Made by a program: the position numbers and the translations under genes. This document shows, one piece after another, positions 1 to 8,572 of a stretch of 64,000 bases of DNA. Origin of the DNA: Poindextera sp041691315 (GTDB taxonomy: Bacteria > Pseudomonadota > Alphaproteobacteria > Caulobacterales > Caulobacteraceae); NCBI GenBank assembly GCA_041691315.1, contig JBEPUW010000016.1, forward strand, positions 12,496 to 76,495. Direction: 5' to 3'. Position 1 is the stretch's first letter. Each line of letters starts with the position of its first letter. The notes beneath the pieces were generated by a model. It worked only from the letters and a program-made list of their open reading frames with translations. It was not told the DNA's origin and did no database searches.

Positions 1-1364
1 TTGACGCGCGGACTGATCTGGTTCTCGGCACGAAAGCCGTTGAACTGGTCGAAACGCAGGCCGTAGTTCAGGATCAGGTTGCTGGCGAGCTTCCACTCGT
101 CCTGGACATAGGCGCTGTAGGTCTCGGCGGTGCGGGCGGCGTTGTCGACGATGGTGAACGGCTGGTCGCCGATTTGGCCGCCGAAATTGGCGCTGGCCGG
201 GTCGTCGTCCACCAGCAGCACCTGCGAGGCGGTCCGGCTGGCCGAGCGGTCGACCTGCGCGATCAGCCCGGCCCGCACGGTATGCCGGTCGTTCAGCGCG
301 TAGGAGCCTTCCGCCTGCAGGCCGCCGGCCAGATCCGACTTATCCGCCGACTGGCTGATGCCGTTGTAGAGGATCTCTGGGACATCGTCGGGGTTGAATT
401 TCAGGATCGAATAGCGCGCGAACAGCGACACCTGGCCGGTGAAGCGGTCGGCCGTGTGCAGGTAGCTCAGCACCCCATATTCGGTGGCTTCGGTCTGGCT
501 TTCGTTGATGGTCTGGCTTGGGAAGTCGCTCCGGCCGTCGACCGCCAGGCCGAGGCCGCCGTTGAGCTGGCCCGAGGCATCCGGGATCTGGAAGCGCTGG
601 TTGGATGCGCCCAGGATGACCGAGACCTGACTTTGCGGATCGATGATGTGGTCGAGGTAGACGAAGCCCTGGTACTGCTGGGTGTGATCGTGGATCGGGT
701 CGGACCGCGTGTCCGGCGCCTCGATGCCCAGGTCGCTCTGCAGATAGCTGCCGGAGACGAAGAGGTTGCTGTCGCCGGCGCGGCCGCCATATTCGAACGA
801 CGGCTCGATCTCGCCTTGACTGCCGCCATAGATCGAGACCTCGCCGCCATCCTTCGCCCCGCTCTTGGTGGCGATGTCGACAATGCCGGCGGTGCGCAGG
901 CCATACTCCGCCGGCAGGGCGCCGGTGATCAGCTCAACCTGGCCCGCCAGCCGCGGGCTCAGCGCCTGGCTGAAGACGCTCAGGCCCTCGGGCAGGATGA
1001 CGCCATTGAGACGGAACTGCAGGCCGTTGTGTTCGCCGCGAATGTGCAGCTGGCCGAAACTGTCCTGCACGGCGCCTGGCGCCTGCAGCACCACTTGGTT
1101 CAACGGCGCATTCTGGCCTCCGGGCAGGGCCTCGATGGCCGCCGCGTCGATCGTATAGGTCGAGGCGCCGACCCGAGGCTGGATCGAGGCGCGCGCCGCG
1201 CTTAGCCGCTTGGCCGTGACGATCACCTCATTGTCGCCGTCGGCCGGCCGCGGCGGGTCGGTCTGGGCGGCGGCTAGACCCGCGATCAACACGCCGAGGC
1301 CGGCCACGCCGAGGGTAAGGAAAACGGTCGGGGTCGAGAGGCTCTTCAGTGACCGGAACGCCAT
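1..1364 (-). CDS. TonB-dependent outer-membrane receptor (C-terminal part beyond window)
   Basis: Reading leftwards from an ATG at 1364, the frame stays open to the window edge (about 454 residues). It begins with a hydrophobic signal peptide ending near Ala-Ala-Ala-Gln (residues 31-34), followed by a TonB-box-like EVIVTAKR and a plug domain. The plug shows the LHIRG and VELITGALPAEYG elements typical of TonB receptors, then repeated amphipathic strands of the barrel. Such receptors import siderophores, metal chelates, sugars or cofactors using TonB energy. The substrate cannot be read from the sequence. The gene is divergent from the sensor kinase at 1502, and a PQQ dehydrogenase operon lies 5 kb away, so metal uptake is one possibility (inference). 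The barrel end is missing, so the total length is unknown. Confidence 0.85.
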   Translation of the reverse strand, partial: MAFRSLKSLSTPTVFLTLGVAGLGVLIAGLAAAQTDPPRPADGDNEVIVTAKRLSAARASIQPRVGASTYTIDAAAIEALPGGQNAPLNQVVLQAPGAVQDSFGQLHIRGEHNGLQFRLNGVILPEGLSVFSQALSPRLAGQVELITGALPAEYGLRTAGIVDIATKSGAKDGGEVSIYGGSQGEIEPSFEYGGRAGDSNLFVSGSYLQSDLGIEAPDTRSDPIHDHTQQYQGFVYLDHIIDPQSQVSVILGASNQRFQIPDASGQLNGGLGLAVDGRSDFPSQTINESQTEATEYGVLSYLHTADRFTGQVSLFARYSILKFNPDDVPEILYNGISQSADKSDLAGGLQAEGSYALNDRHTVRAGLIAQVDRSASRTASQVLLVDDDPASANFGGQIGDQPFTIVDNAARTAETYSAYVQDEWKLASNLILNYGLRFDQFNGFRAENQISPRV

Positions 1365-1501
1365 ACTGCCCCCTAGCGGAAGGCGATCCTTATGGGCGGC
1401 GGCGGGCGGCGCCCATGGCGTCGATTCCCGACTTCACCGGGAAATTTTCCCGATCCGTTTTTCCCCTTGGCCGCGTGGCCGCGGGGGTACAGGACTTTGT
1501 C

Positions 1502-2828
1502 ATGTCGCTTCGCTTCCGCATCGTGGCCGCGATTGTCCTTGTGCTGGTCCTGGGCTCCGGGCTCGGCCTGGCGCTGGCCGGCTGGCAGGCGCGCCAGTGG
1601 CTGCGCGGCGAGATGGTGAGCGCCCAGGTCAGCGGCGAACTCGCCGTCACCCGGGCCTATGCCGACCTGAAGCGATCCGACGCGCCGGATCGCGATCTCG
1701 GGGCTCTGATCGCGAGCTTCGACGGCGACCGGCACATGCAGGCGCGGCTGCTGGGTCCGGGCGGCCGCGTGCTCGCCACCTCCCGGCTGGAGCGGGCGAC
1801 GGCCCCGCCGGCCTGGTTCGGGGCCTTGCTGCGCCAGCCGATCGCCTCGGTCCGCCTGCCCAGCCCCACGGGCCGCGGCGAAGCGGTGGAGCTCAGTCCG
1901 GTCACAACCAGCGACACCGCCGCGGTGTGGCCGGAATTTCTCGACCTGGCCCTGGTCCTGGCCCTCTCAAGTTTCGCCGGTGCGGCGCTGATCTGGGTTC
2001 TTGTGGGCCAGGCGCTGAAGCCGATGCGGGTCATCGGGCAGCTTCTGCCGCGCATCGGCGCCGGCGACTATGCCGCCCGGGCCGCCGAACATGGGCCGCC
2101 GGAGCTGGTGCGCCTGGCGCGCGGCGTCAACGAGATGGCCGGCCGGCTCGCCGCTATGCGCGCCCACAACCGGGCGCTTGAAGAGCAGATATTGACCCTC
2201 CAGGACGAGGAAAGGGCCGACATCGCTCGCGACCCTGCACGACGAGATGGGCCCGCAGCTGTTCGCCGCCAATGTCGATGCGGCGATGGCCGCCAACCTG
2301 ATCGCCGCCGGCCGGTCCGACGCGGCCCTGGCCCAGGTCGGCTCGATCCAGGCCGCTATCGCCCACATGCAGCGGCTGGTGCGCGACCTTCTGGGCCGCC
2401 TGAGGCCGACGCGGTTGGTCGAGCTGGGCCTGGCCGCCGCCGTGCGCGATCTGATCGAGTTCTGGCGCGCGCGGCGACCGGACGTCGAATTCGCCGCCGA
2501 GCTGCTCGAGGATGAAGACGGGCTTTCAGGGCCGGTGCAGGAGGCGGCCTATCGCCTGGTTCAGGAGAGTCTGAGCAACGCTGTACGCCATGCCGCGCCG
2601 TCCAGGATCAGCTTGAGCGTCGCGCGGGCCGCGGGCGAACTGCGGGTCGAGGTGCTGAATGACGGCCCGCCGGCGCCCGCGGCGCAGCCCGGATTCGGCT
2701 TGACCGGCATGGCCGAACGGGTGGCGGCGGCCGGCGGCGCCTTGGAGGCCGGACCGGTTGAAGGCAGCGGCTGGCGCGTGACGGCCCGCCTGCCGCTCAC
2801 CGTTGAGGCGCAGGACGAAGCGGCGTGA
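1502..2828 (+). pseudogene. NarX/DegS-type sensor histidine kinase, frameshifted in the H-box
   Basis: The first frame (ATG 1502) encodes a membrane anchor at residues 5-28, a periplasmic sensor of about 120 residues, a second membrane segment, a HAMP linker and the start of the HisKA_3 helix (EERADIARD). The frame is then lost. The next frame continues at once with HDEMGPQLFAANVD, the rest of the dimerisation helix, and a HATPase domain with N-box ESLSNAVRHA and a GFGLTGMAERV G-box, to 2828. One extra C in the CCC run at 2233-2235 explains the break exactly, and removing it restores ARDLHDEMG around the phospho-acceptor His. The stop overlaps the GTG start of the response regulator, so this was a two-gene operon. 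It is either a true inactivating mutation or a homopolymer sequencing error. Confidence 0.85.
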
Positions 2829-3433
2829 AGATCCTGGTCGTCGACGATCACGCGATCGTTCGCGACGGGCTGACCCGCCTCCTGGACTCCGATGGCGGCC
2901 ATCAGGTGATCCAGGGGGCGGACGGGCGCGAGGCGCTCAGCCTGTCGCGAACGCTGCGCCCGGACCTCATCATCCTCGACCTGAACCTGCCCGGACTCGG
3001 TGGGCTGGAGCTGCTGCGCCGGCTGGTCCAGACCGGTGCGGGAAAGATCCTGGTCCTCTCCATGCACGCTGAGCCGCTTTACGCCCGCCGGGCGCTTGAG
3101 GCTGGCGCGGTCGGCTATATGAGCAAGAACGCCGCGCCCGACGAGTTGCTGGACGCCGTGCGTCGGGTGGCGGCGGGCCGGCGCTATGTCGAGGCCGAGA
3201 TCGCCCAGGCCCTGGCGCTCGGCGCGACGCCCGAGTCGGTCGACGCCCTGAACCTGCGCGAGCTGGAAATCATGCGCCTGCTGGCCGGCGGCGCCAGCTT
3301 GGCGGAGATCGCCGCGGCACTGGGTGTCGGTTACAAGACAATCGCCAATACGCTGAGCCTGATCAAGTCGAAGCTGGGCGTCGCCCGTACGGCCGATTTG
3401 GTTCGCCTGGCGATCGACACCGGCATTTCCTAA
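2825..3433 (+). CDS. NarL/FixJ-family response regulator
   Basis: The protein has 202 residues. The receiver domain occupies about residues 1-120, with acidic pair D7/D8, phospho-acceptor D52 in LIILDLNLPG and conserved K101. A LuxR-type helix-turn-helix follows at about 140-198 (LNLRELEIMRLLAGG... VGYKTIANTLSLIKSKLGV). The GTG start at 2825 overlaps the TGA of the kinase gene (GTGA), showing translational coupling. It should be phosphorylated by the upstream kinase and bind DNA as a dimer. Because the kinase is frameshifted, the regulator may be orphaned in this strain. Its targets are not shown by the sequence; the TonB receptor and the oxidation operons nearby are reasonable guesses. Confidence 0.92.
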   Translation: MKILVVDDHAIVRDGLTRLLDSDGGHQVIQGADGREALSLSRTLRPDLIILDLNLPGLGGLELLRRLVQTGAGKILVLSMHAEPLYARRALEAGAVGYMSKNAAPDELLDAVRRVAAGRRYVEAEIAQALALGATPESVDALNLRELEIMRLLAGGASLAEIAAALGVGYKTIANTLSLIKSKLGVARTADLVRLAIDTGIS

Positions 3434-3487
3434 CTTTTTCTGGTGATGGCACGAGCGAAGCGAACCCCTCCAATGTCCGCCCGGGGC

Positions 3488-3512
3488 GGAACGGCGGTTC
3501 GGCCGGCACGTT
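3488..3512 (+). promoter_or_regulatory. EcfG-type (general stress sigma) promoter motif before GMC gene
   Basis: GGAAC at 3488-3492, a 16-base spacer and CGTT at 3509-3512 match the known alphaproteobacterial EcfG/SigT promoter perfectly. It lies only 13 bases before the ATG at 3525, so transcription from it would give an almost leaderless mRNA. A 9-base motif occurs about once by chance in a window this size when both strands and two spacings are allowed, so its position is the main support. Confidence 0.5.
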
Positions 3513-3524
3513 TCGGGCGGCGAC

Positions 3525-5087
3525 ATGCCGGAAAACCACTACGACGTTATCGTGATCGGCAGCGGGCCTGGCGGCGCCTCGGTGGCGCACCGGCTCGCGC
3601 CCACTGGCAAGCGGATCCTGCTGCTTGAACGCGGCGGCTACCTGCAACGGTCGCCCTCGAACTGGGATTCCCAGACCGTTTTTGTCGATGGCGCCTATCA
3701 GGCCACTGAACTCTGGCATGACAAGGACGGCCACGGTTTTCACCCAGGGCTGCACTACTATGTCGGCGGAAACTCGAAGGTCTATGGCGCGGCGCTCTTT
3801 CGCCTGCGCGAGCGGGACTTCGGCGAGATCGTGCACAAGGACGGGATCTCCCCCGCCTGGCCGATAAGATACGACGTGCTCGAACCCTATTACACCGAGG
3901 CCGAGCATCTGTTTCACGTGCATGGCCAGCGCGGCGAGGATCCGACCGAGCCGCCGGCAAGGGGCCCCTACCCCTATCCGGCCGTCTCCCACGAACCCCA
4001 GATCGAAGCCCTCAGCGCTAGCCTGACCCGGGACGGCCTGCATCCATTTCACCTTCCGCTTGGCATCCTGCTCGACGAGAAGGACGGCAAGGCGACGCCG
4101 ACCAGCATCTGCATCCGCTGCGACGCCTTCGACGGCTTTCCCTGTCCGCTGAACGGCAAGGCCGACGCCCAGGTCATCTGTGTCGATCCGGCCCTGCGGG
4201 CGCATCCCAACCTTACGCTGCTGACCGGCGCCTACGTCTCCAGACTGGAGACCGACGCGGCTGGCCGCAGCGTGACGGGGGTTCAAGTGACCCGGGAAGG
4301 GCGTGAGGAGCGCTATACCGCCGACATCGTCGTCGTCGCCTGCGGCGCTCTGTCTTCAGCCCTGCTGCTCTTGAGATCGGCGAACGACAAGCATCCGAAC
4401 GGCCTCGGCAATGGCTCCGATCAGGTCGGACGCAACTATATGCGGCACAATCAATCGATCCTGATGGCGCTGACACGCGAGCCGAACGACACGGTGTTCC
4501 AAAAGACCCTGGCGCTCAGCGACTACTATTTCGGGGCAGACGATTGGGACTACCCGCTGGGCCTGATCCAGATGTGCGCGACCTCGCACGGCGCGCAGAT
4601 TCGCGGCGAGGCCCTGCCGAGCTGGCTGGAATGGGCGCCGAAGATGCCGTTCAAGCAAATGGCGCGCCATTCGATGGATTTCTGGCTCTCCAGCGAAGAC
4701 CTGCCGCGCGCGGAAAATCGCATCTTCTATGACCAGGATCGCGTGGTCCTGGATCTCACCGAGGGCGACATGGAGGCACACCATCGGCTGAAGAAGAAGC
4801 TGGAACAGATGCTCGGGCGCGCCGGCGCGCACCCGGTGCTGCTGGAGCGGAGCCTTTATCTGGGCAAGGACATTCCGATCGGCGGAACCGCCCACCAGGC
4901 CGGAACCGCGCGATTTGGTACCGACCCGGCGACCTCGGTGCTCGATATCGACTGCAAGGCGCACGAACTCGACAATCTCTATGTCGCCGATGCGAGCTTC
5001 TTTCCATCGATCGGGGCGGTAAACCCGACATTGACCATCATCGCCAACGCGCTTCGCGTCGCCGACAACATCCACCAGCGATTGTAG
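3525..5087 (+). CDS. GMC-family FAD-dependent oxidoreductase
   Basis: The protein has 520 residues. A Rossmann FAD motif G12-x-G14-x-x-G17 sits in VIVIGSGPGGASVAHRL. The C-terminal GMC active site is present: H457 in HQAGTARFG and N500 in NPTLTI, 43 residues apart as in the family. Cysteines C196, C199 and C207 form a small cluster in the middle, resembling cysteines seen in dehydrogenase-type GMC enzymes. There is no signal peptide. Members oxidise alcohols or sugars and pass electrons to quinone or cytochromes. The substrate is unknown. The enzyme stands upstream of, and on the same strand as, the PQQ-dehydrogenase/oxidase operon, separated by 120 bases, and has its own EcfG-like motif. ATG 3525 is the first start consistent with the FAD motif. 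Confidence 0.88.
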   Translation: MPENHYDVIVIGSGPGGASVAHRLAPTGKRILLLERGGYLQRSPSNWDSQTVFVDGAYQATELWHDKDGHGFHPGLHYYVGGNSKVYGAALFRLRERDFGEIVHKDGISPAWPIRYDVLEPYYTEAEHLFHVHGQRGEDPTEPPARGPYPYPAVSHEPQIEALSASLTRDGLHPFHLPLGILLDEKDGKATPTSICIRCDAFDGFPCPLNGKADAQVICVDPALRAHPNLTLLTGAYVSRLETDAAGRSVTGVQVTREGREERYTADIVVVACGALSSALLLLRSANDKHPNGLGNGSDQVGRNYMRHNQSILMALTREPNDTVFQKTLALSDYYFGADDWDYPLGLIQMCATSHGAQIRGEALPSWLEWAPKMPFKQMARHSMDFWLSSEDLPRAENRIFYDQDRVVLDLTEGDMEAHHRLKKKLEQMLGRAGAHPVLLERSLYLGKDIPIGGTAHQAGTARFGTDPATSVLDIDCKAHELDNLYVADASFFPSIGAVNPTLTIIANALRVADNIHQRL

Positions 5088-5122
5088 GGTTTGGGCGAGG
5101 TGTTCAGGCGCTTCCTTTCGGC

Positions 5123-5148
5123 GGAACCAATTCGCGGCATCGCCGGTT
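5123..5148 (+). promoter_or_regulatory. Near-match EcfG-type promoter before the oxidase operon
   Basis: GGAAC at 5123-5127 is followed after 17 bases by GGTT (consensus CGTT), an 8 of 9 match. It lies 60 bases before the ATG of the ctaG-like gene, a normal promoter distance. A single mismatch motif is common by chance, so support comes from similar motifs in front of neighbouring units. Confidence 0.3.
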
Positions 5149-5207
5149 AGGAGAATATCGGGGCGCGATACGTTGACTGTTCTCGCCAGGGCAGGCGGAG
5201 GGGCATC

Positions 5208-6068
5208 ATGAGCCAGGTTTTCGGCTCGATCACGGCGGCAAGGCCCTTCACGCCGTACTGCGGCGCGGCGCCGTCTCCGGCCGATCTGCTTCACCGATGG
5301 AACCTGGACCCGGCGCTGCTGTCGGTGCTGGCGGCGGCGCTGGCCATCTACGTCCTGGCCGGGGCGGGTGACGGCCATCGAAGCGAGCCGCCAGGTTGGC
5401 GGTCACTGTGCTTTTTCAGCGGCTGGCTGATCGGCCTGATGGCTCTGGTATCTCCCTTGTGTCCGCTGTCCGTCTCGCTGTTCTCGGCCAGGGTGTCCGA
5501 GCACATGATCCTGGTCGCGGCCGCGGCGCCGTTGATCGCGCTTGGAGAACCGGGCGCGAAATTGGCTAGCCTCGCCCGCCGATTTTCGCATCAGAAAAGG
5601 CCAGAGCGGGCCGCGCGGCCGCGGACCCTGCTCGCGGCCGCCACCTTCACCCTGGCCCTGTGGTTCTGGCACGCGCCGATCCCCTACGCGCTCACGTTCA
5701 GGAGCGACCTTGCCTATTGGACGATGCAGGTGACGCTGTTTGCATCGGCGCTGTGGTTCTGGTCGGCGCTGCTCGATCGACGCAACGACCGCCTGGCCGA
5801 ATTCGCCGGCGCGACCTTCCTGATAGCGGTTCAGATGGGCCTGCTGGGCGCCGTCATCACCTTCGCCGGCCACGCCCTTTACGCGCCACATCAGCTGACG
5901 ACGGCGGCCTGGGGGCTGACGCCGTTGGAGGATCAACAGCTCGGCGGCGTGGTGATGTGGATCCCGGCCGGCGCGATCTTCACGATCGCGCTTGTCTTCG
6001 CCTTTGTTCAGGCGATGCGGCGCGCCGAGACGCGCAACGCCGCGCGTTTTTCGGCGCAGCGAGGCTGA
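5208..6068 (+). CDS. Cytochrome c oxidase assembly protein, caa3_CtaG family
   Basis: A 286-residue integral membrane protein with about seven hydrophobic segments. Family-typical features are the SEHMILVAAAAPLIALGEP loop and conserved WFWHAP (about residues 145-150) and YAPHQL elements. Caa3_CtaG proteins help assemble caa3-type oxidases, probably in CuB or heme-site maturation. This is not the Cox11 type of CtaG, in spite of the shared name. It opens the operon that runs through the PQQ dehydrogenase and oxidase genes; its stop at 6068 is followed one base later by the GTG of the next gene. The position next to coxII-I-III supports the assignment. Confidence 0.85.
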   Translation: MSQVFGSITAARPFTPYCGAAPSPADLLHRWNLDPALLSVLAAALAIYVLAGAGDGHRSEPPGWRSLCFFSGWLIGLMALVSPLCPLSVSLFSARVSEHMILVAAAAPLIALGEPGAKLASLARRFSHQKRPERAARPRTLLAAATFTLALWFWHAPIPYALTFRSDLAYWTMQVTLFASALWFWSALLDRRNDRLAEFAGATFLIAVQMGLLGAVITFAGHALYAPHQLTTAAWGLTPLEDQQLGGVVMWIPAGAIFTIALVFAFVQAMRRAETRNAARFSAQRG

Positions 6069-6069
6069 C

Positions 6070-7959
6070 GTGGCCGGTGCAGCCCTTGGACGCATCCGGG
6101 CCTCCGGCTTCGGCCTGGTGCTGAGCCTGGCGGTCGCGGCCTGCCACCACGCGCCCTCCGCGCCGCAACAGGCCGGCAATGCCAGCGCCAACACGCCGCT
6201 GGCCGGGGCGACCGGCGCACAGGCCAACTTCGCGCCGAACGATCCGCCGGGCGAATGGCGCCGGCAGGCGCGCGACTACGCCAACACGCGCTACAGCCCG
6301 CTGAACGAGATCAACACCGCCAACGTGGCGCACCTGAAAGTCGCCTGGTCGTTCGCCGACGGCGTGCCTTACGGCCACGAGGCGGCGCCGCTGGTGGTCG
6401 GCGCCACCATGTATCTGGTCACCCCCTATCCCAACATCGCCTACGCGCTCGACCTTTCGAAGCCGGGCGCGCCGATCAAGTGGACCTATGAGCCGCACCC
6501 CGACCCGATCGCGATCGGCAAGGCCTGTTGCGACGCCGTCAACCGCGGCCCGACCTACGCCGACGGAAAACTGGTGTTCACCCTGCTGGACGGGGAGGCC
6601 GTGGCGCTCGACGCCAATACCGGCAAGCCGTTGTGGCGGACCCGCCTGGGCGAACCGGCCAATGGCATGACCATAACCATGTCGCCGCTGGTGGTTGGAA
6701 ACGCCGTGCTGGTCGGCAACAGCGGCGGCGAGATGGGCGTGCGCGGTCAGCTGACGGCGCTGGATCTCAACAGCGGCAAGGAGTTGTGGCGCGCCTACAG
6801 CACCGGTCCGGACGCGGATGTGAAGATCGGCGCCGACTACCGGCCCCCCTATCCATGGCTCGGCGGCAAGGATCTGGGCGTTTCGAGCTGGCCGGCCGGC
6901 GCCTGGATGCACGGCGGGGGAACGGTATGGGGCTGGATCTCCTACGACCCGGACCTGAACCTCATCTATTATGGCACCAGCAATCCGAGCCCGCGCGTGC
7001 CGGCGCAACGCCCCGGCGACAATCTCTGGGGCAGCGCGGTTTTCGCCCGCGATCCGAACACCGGCATGGCCAAATGGGCCTTCCAGTTCACCCCGCACGA
7101 CGAGTGGGACTATGACGGGGTCAACGAAAATATCCTGATCGACGGTCCCATCGGCGGCCAGATGCGCAAGCTGATGGTCCACCTCGACCGCAATGGATAC
7201 GGCTACACCATGGACCGCACGACGGGCCGGATCGTGGTGGTCAAACCGTTCGCACCGTTGAACTGGGCCAAAGGCATCGATCCCGCCACCGGCCGTCCGA
7301 TCGTCGATCCGGCCAAGGAGGCGAAGGTCGGGGAGAAGGTCCAGGATATCTGCCCGACCCACATCGGCAGCAAGGACTGGCAGCCGGCGGCCTTCTCGCC
7401 GCGCACCGGCCTGATCTACGCCGACATATTCAACATCTGCATGGACCTCACCGACCACAAGGTCGGCTACATCCCCGGCACGCCCTATGACGGCATGGAT
7501 CTGCAGACCCACTCCGCCGGCCATACCGACAAGTGGGGCGAGTTCATCGCCTGGAACCCGCTGACCGGTGAGCGGGCCTGGTCGATCCCGGAAAACTTCA
7601 TGACCATGAGCGGCGTTCTGGCGACCGCCGGCGACGTGGTCTTCTACGGCACCACCGACGGCTGGTTCCGCGCCGTCGATGCGCGCACCGGCAAGGTGCT
7701 GTGGTCGCAGAAGCTCAGTTCCGGCATCACCTCGCAGCCGATGACCTTCCTCGGCCCCGACGGCCGCCAGTATGTCGCGGTGGTCGCCGGCGTTGGCGGC
7801 GTCGCCAGCCAGGTGATGGGTCAGAAGAACGGCTTTCCGGCGCGCGGCGGCACGCTCTACGTCTTTTCCATCGACGGCGCGTCTTCCGCGAGCGGTCCGG
7901 GCCTGCTGAACACCCAGGGAGCCGGCGCGCCGGCGGGCCACTATGACACGCCGGATTGA
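6070..7959 (+). CDS. PQQ-dependent alcohol dehydrogenase (lipoprotein, lanthanide-type site)
   Basis: GTG 6070 is chosen because it follows the previous stop directly and gives a lipoprotein signal (LSLAVAAC, Cys25). The 629-residue product is an eight-bladed quinoprotein of the methanol/ethanol dehydrogenase family. Seen directly are the vicinal C153-C154 pair, E221 (GGEMGVRG), N305 (GTSNPSP), catalytic D347, and D349 in WDYDGVN, plus repeated tryptophan-docking motifs. In characterised enzymes the extra Asp two residues after the catalytic Asp marks lanthanide rather than calcium use (XoxF, PedH); calcium enzymes have Ala or Ser there. No CxxCH is present, so the separate cytochrome genes downstream probably accept its electrons. 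The substrate (a primary alcohol or aldehyde) is not defined. Confidence 0.9.
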   Translation: MAGAALGRIRASGFGLVLSLAVAACHHAPSAPQQAGNASANTPLAGATGAQANFAPNDPPGEWRRQARDYANTRYSPLNEINTANVAHLKVAWSFADGVPYGHEAAPLVVGATMYLVTPYPNIAYALDLSKPGAPIKWTYEPHPDPIAIGKACCDAVNRGPTYADGKLVFTLLDGEAVALDANTGKPLWRTRLGEPANGMTITMSPLVVGNAVLVGNSGGEMGVRGQLTALDLNSGKELWRAYSTGPDADVKIGADYRPPYPWLGGKDLGVSSWPAGAWMHGGGTVWGWISYDPDLNLIYYGTSNPSPRVPAQRPGDNLWGSAVFARDPNTGMAKWAFQFTPHDEWDYDGVNENILIDGPIGGQMRKLMVHLDRNGYGYTMDRTTGRIVVVKPFAPLNWAKGIDPATGRPIVDPAKEAKVGEKVQDICPTHIGSKDWQPAAFSPRTGLIYADIFNICMDLTDHKVGYIPGTPYDGMDLQTHSAGHTDKWGEFIAWNPLTGERAWSIPENFMTMSGVLATAGDVVFYGTTDGWFRAVDARTGKVLWSQKLSSGITSQPMTFLGPDGRQYVAVVAGVGGVASQVMGQKNGFPARGGTLYVFSIDGASSASGPGLLNTQGAGAPAGHYDTPD

Positions 7960-7968
7960 GGCCCTGGC

Positions 7969-8568
7969 ATGAACCCGAGGTCCTATACGGCTGGGGTGGT
8001 GTTGGCGGGACTGGCGGGCCTGGCGCTCGTCGGGTGCAAACCCACCAGCGGCGCGACCTCGGCGCGCGAGGCGGCTCCGCCCCCGGGCGACGAAGCCTTG
8101 CACCGGATTCCCCTGGGCGCCCCGCCAGGTCAGCCGATCTCGATCGCCGCGTCGGTGCAAAACCCGTTTGAGGGGGACGCCGCCTCCATCGTCCAGGGCA
8201 AGGCGCTGTTCTCGCAAATGAATTGCGTCTATTGCCACGGCGCCCAGGGCTCCGGCCTGATGGGGCCGGCGCTGGACTCCAGGGGCTGGCGCTACGGCGG
8301 CGCGCCGGCGCAGATCTACAACTCCATCCACGACGGGCGACCCAAGGGGATGCCGGCCTGGGGCGGCCGGCTTCCGCCCGAGCAGATCTGGCAGCTAGTG
8401 TCCTACATCGAGAGCCTCGGCGGCGCCGCGCCGCCGGCGACGGCGCAGATGTCGACCCTGGGCGGCGTGCCGCCCTCGACGACGGGACCCCAGGTCTCGG
8501 GGCAGAGCCAGACCGACACCGCCCACGCCGCCCTGGTGAGCGGCAATCAACGGCAGGGTGGCGATTGA
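7969..8568 (+). CDS. Class I cytochrome c lipoprotein
   Basis: The 199-residue product has a lipoprotein signal ending in LVGC (Cys23), then a linker and one heme domain with C86-V-Y-C89-H90. A methionine in GRPKGMPAWGG is the likely sixth ligand. It starts nine bases after the PQQ dehydrogenase stop, which makes it the best candidate for the immediate electron acceptor of that enzyme, as in other quinoprotein dehydrogenase/cytochrome pairs (inference). The C-terminal 50 residues after the heme domain are low complexity, rich in Gly, Ser, Thr and Gln. It probably sits on the periplasmic face, lipid-anchored, passing electrons to the CuA subunit encoded next. Confidence 0.88.
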   Translation: MNPRSYTAGVVLAGLAGLALVGCKPTSGATSAREAAPPPGDEALHRIPLGAPPGQPISIAASVQNPFEGDAASIVQGKALFSQMNCVYCHGAQGSGLMGPALDSRGWRYGGAPAQIYNSIHDGRPKGMPAWGGRLPPEQIWQLVSYIESLGGAAPPATAQMSTLGGVPPSTTGPQVSGQSQTDTAHAALVSGNQRQGGD

Positions 8569-8572
8569 CGCC

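Noticed and set aside
1427..1465. GGGAAATTTTCCC palindrome upstream of the kinase as an EcfG or TetR site
   Set aside because: Spacing does not fit GGAAC-N16-CGTT and no second copy or matching regulator is evident.
5980..8331. Open frame of 783 codons opposite the PQQ dehydrogenase
   Set aside because: Arg/Ala/Gly-rich antisense shadow of a high-GC gene; the plus strand has clear quinoprotein motifs.
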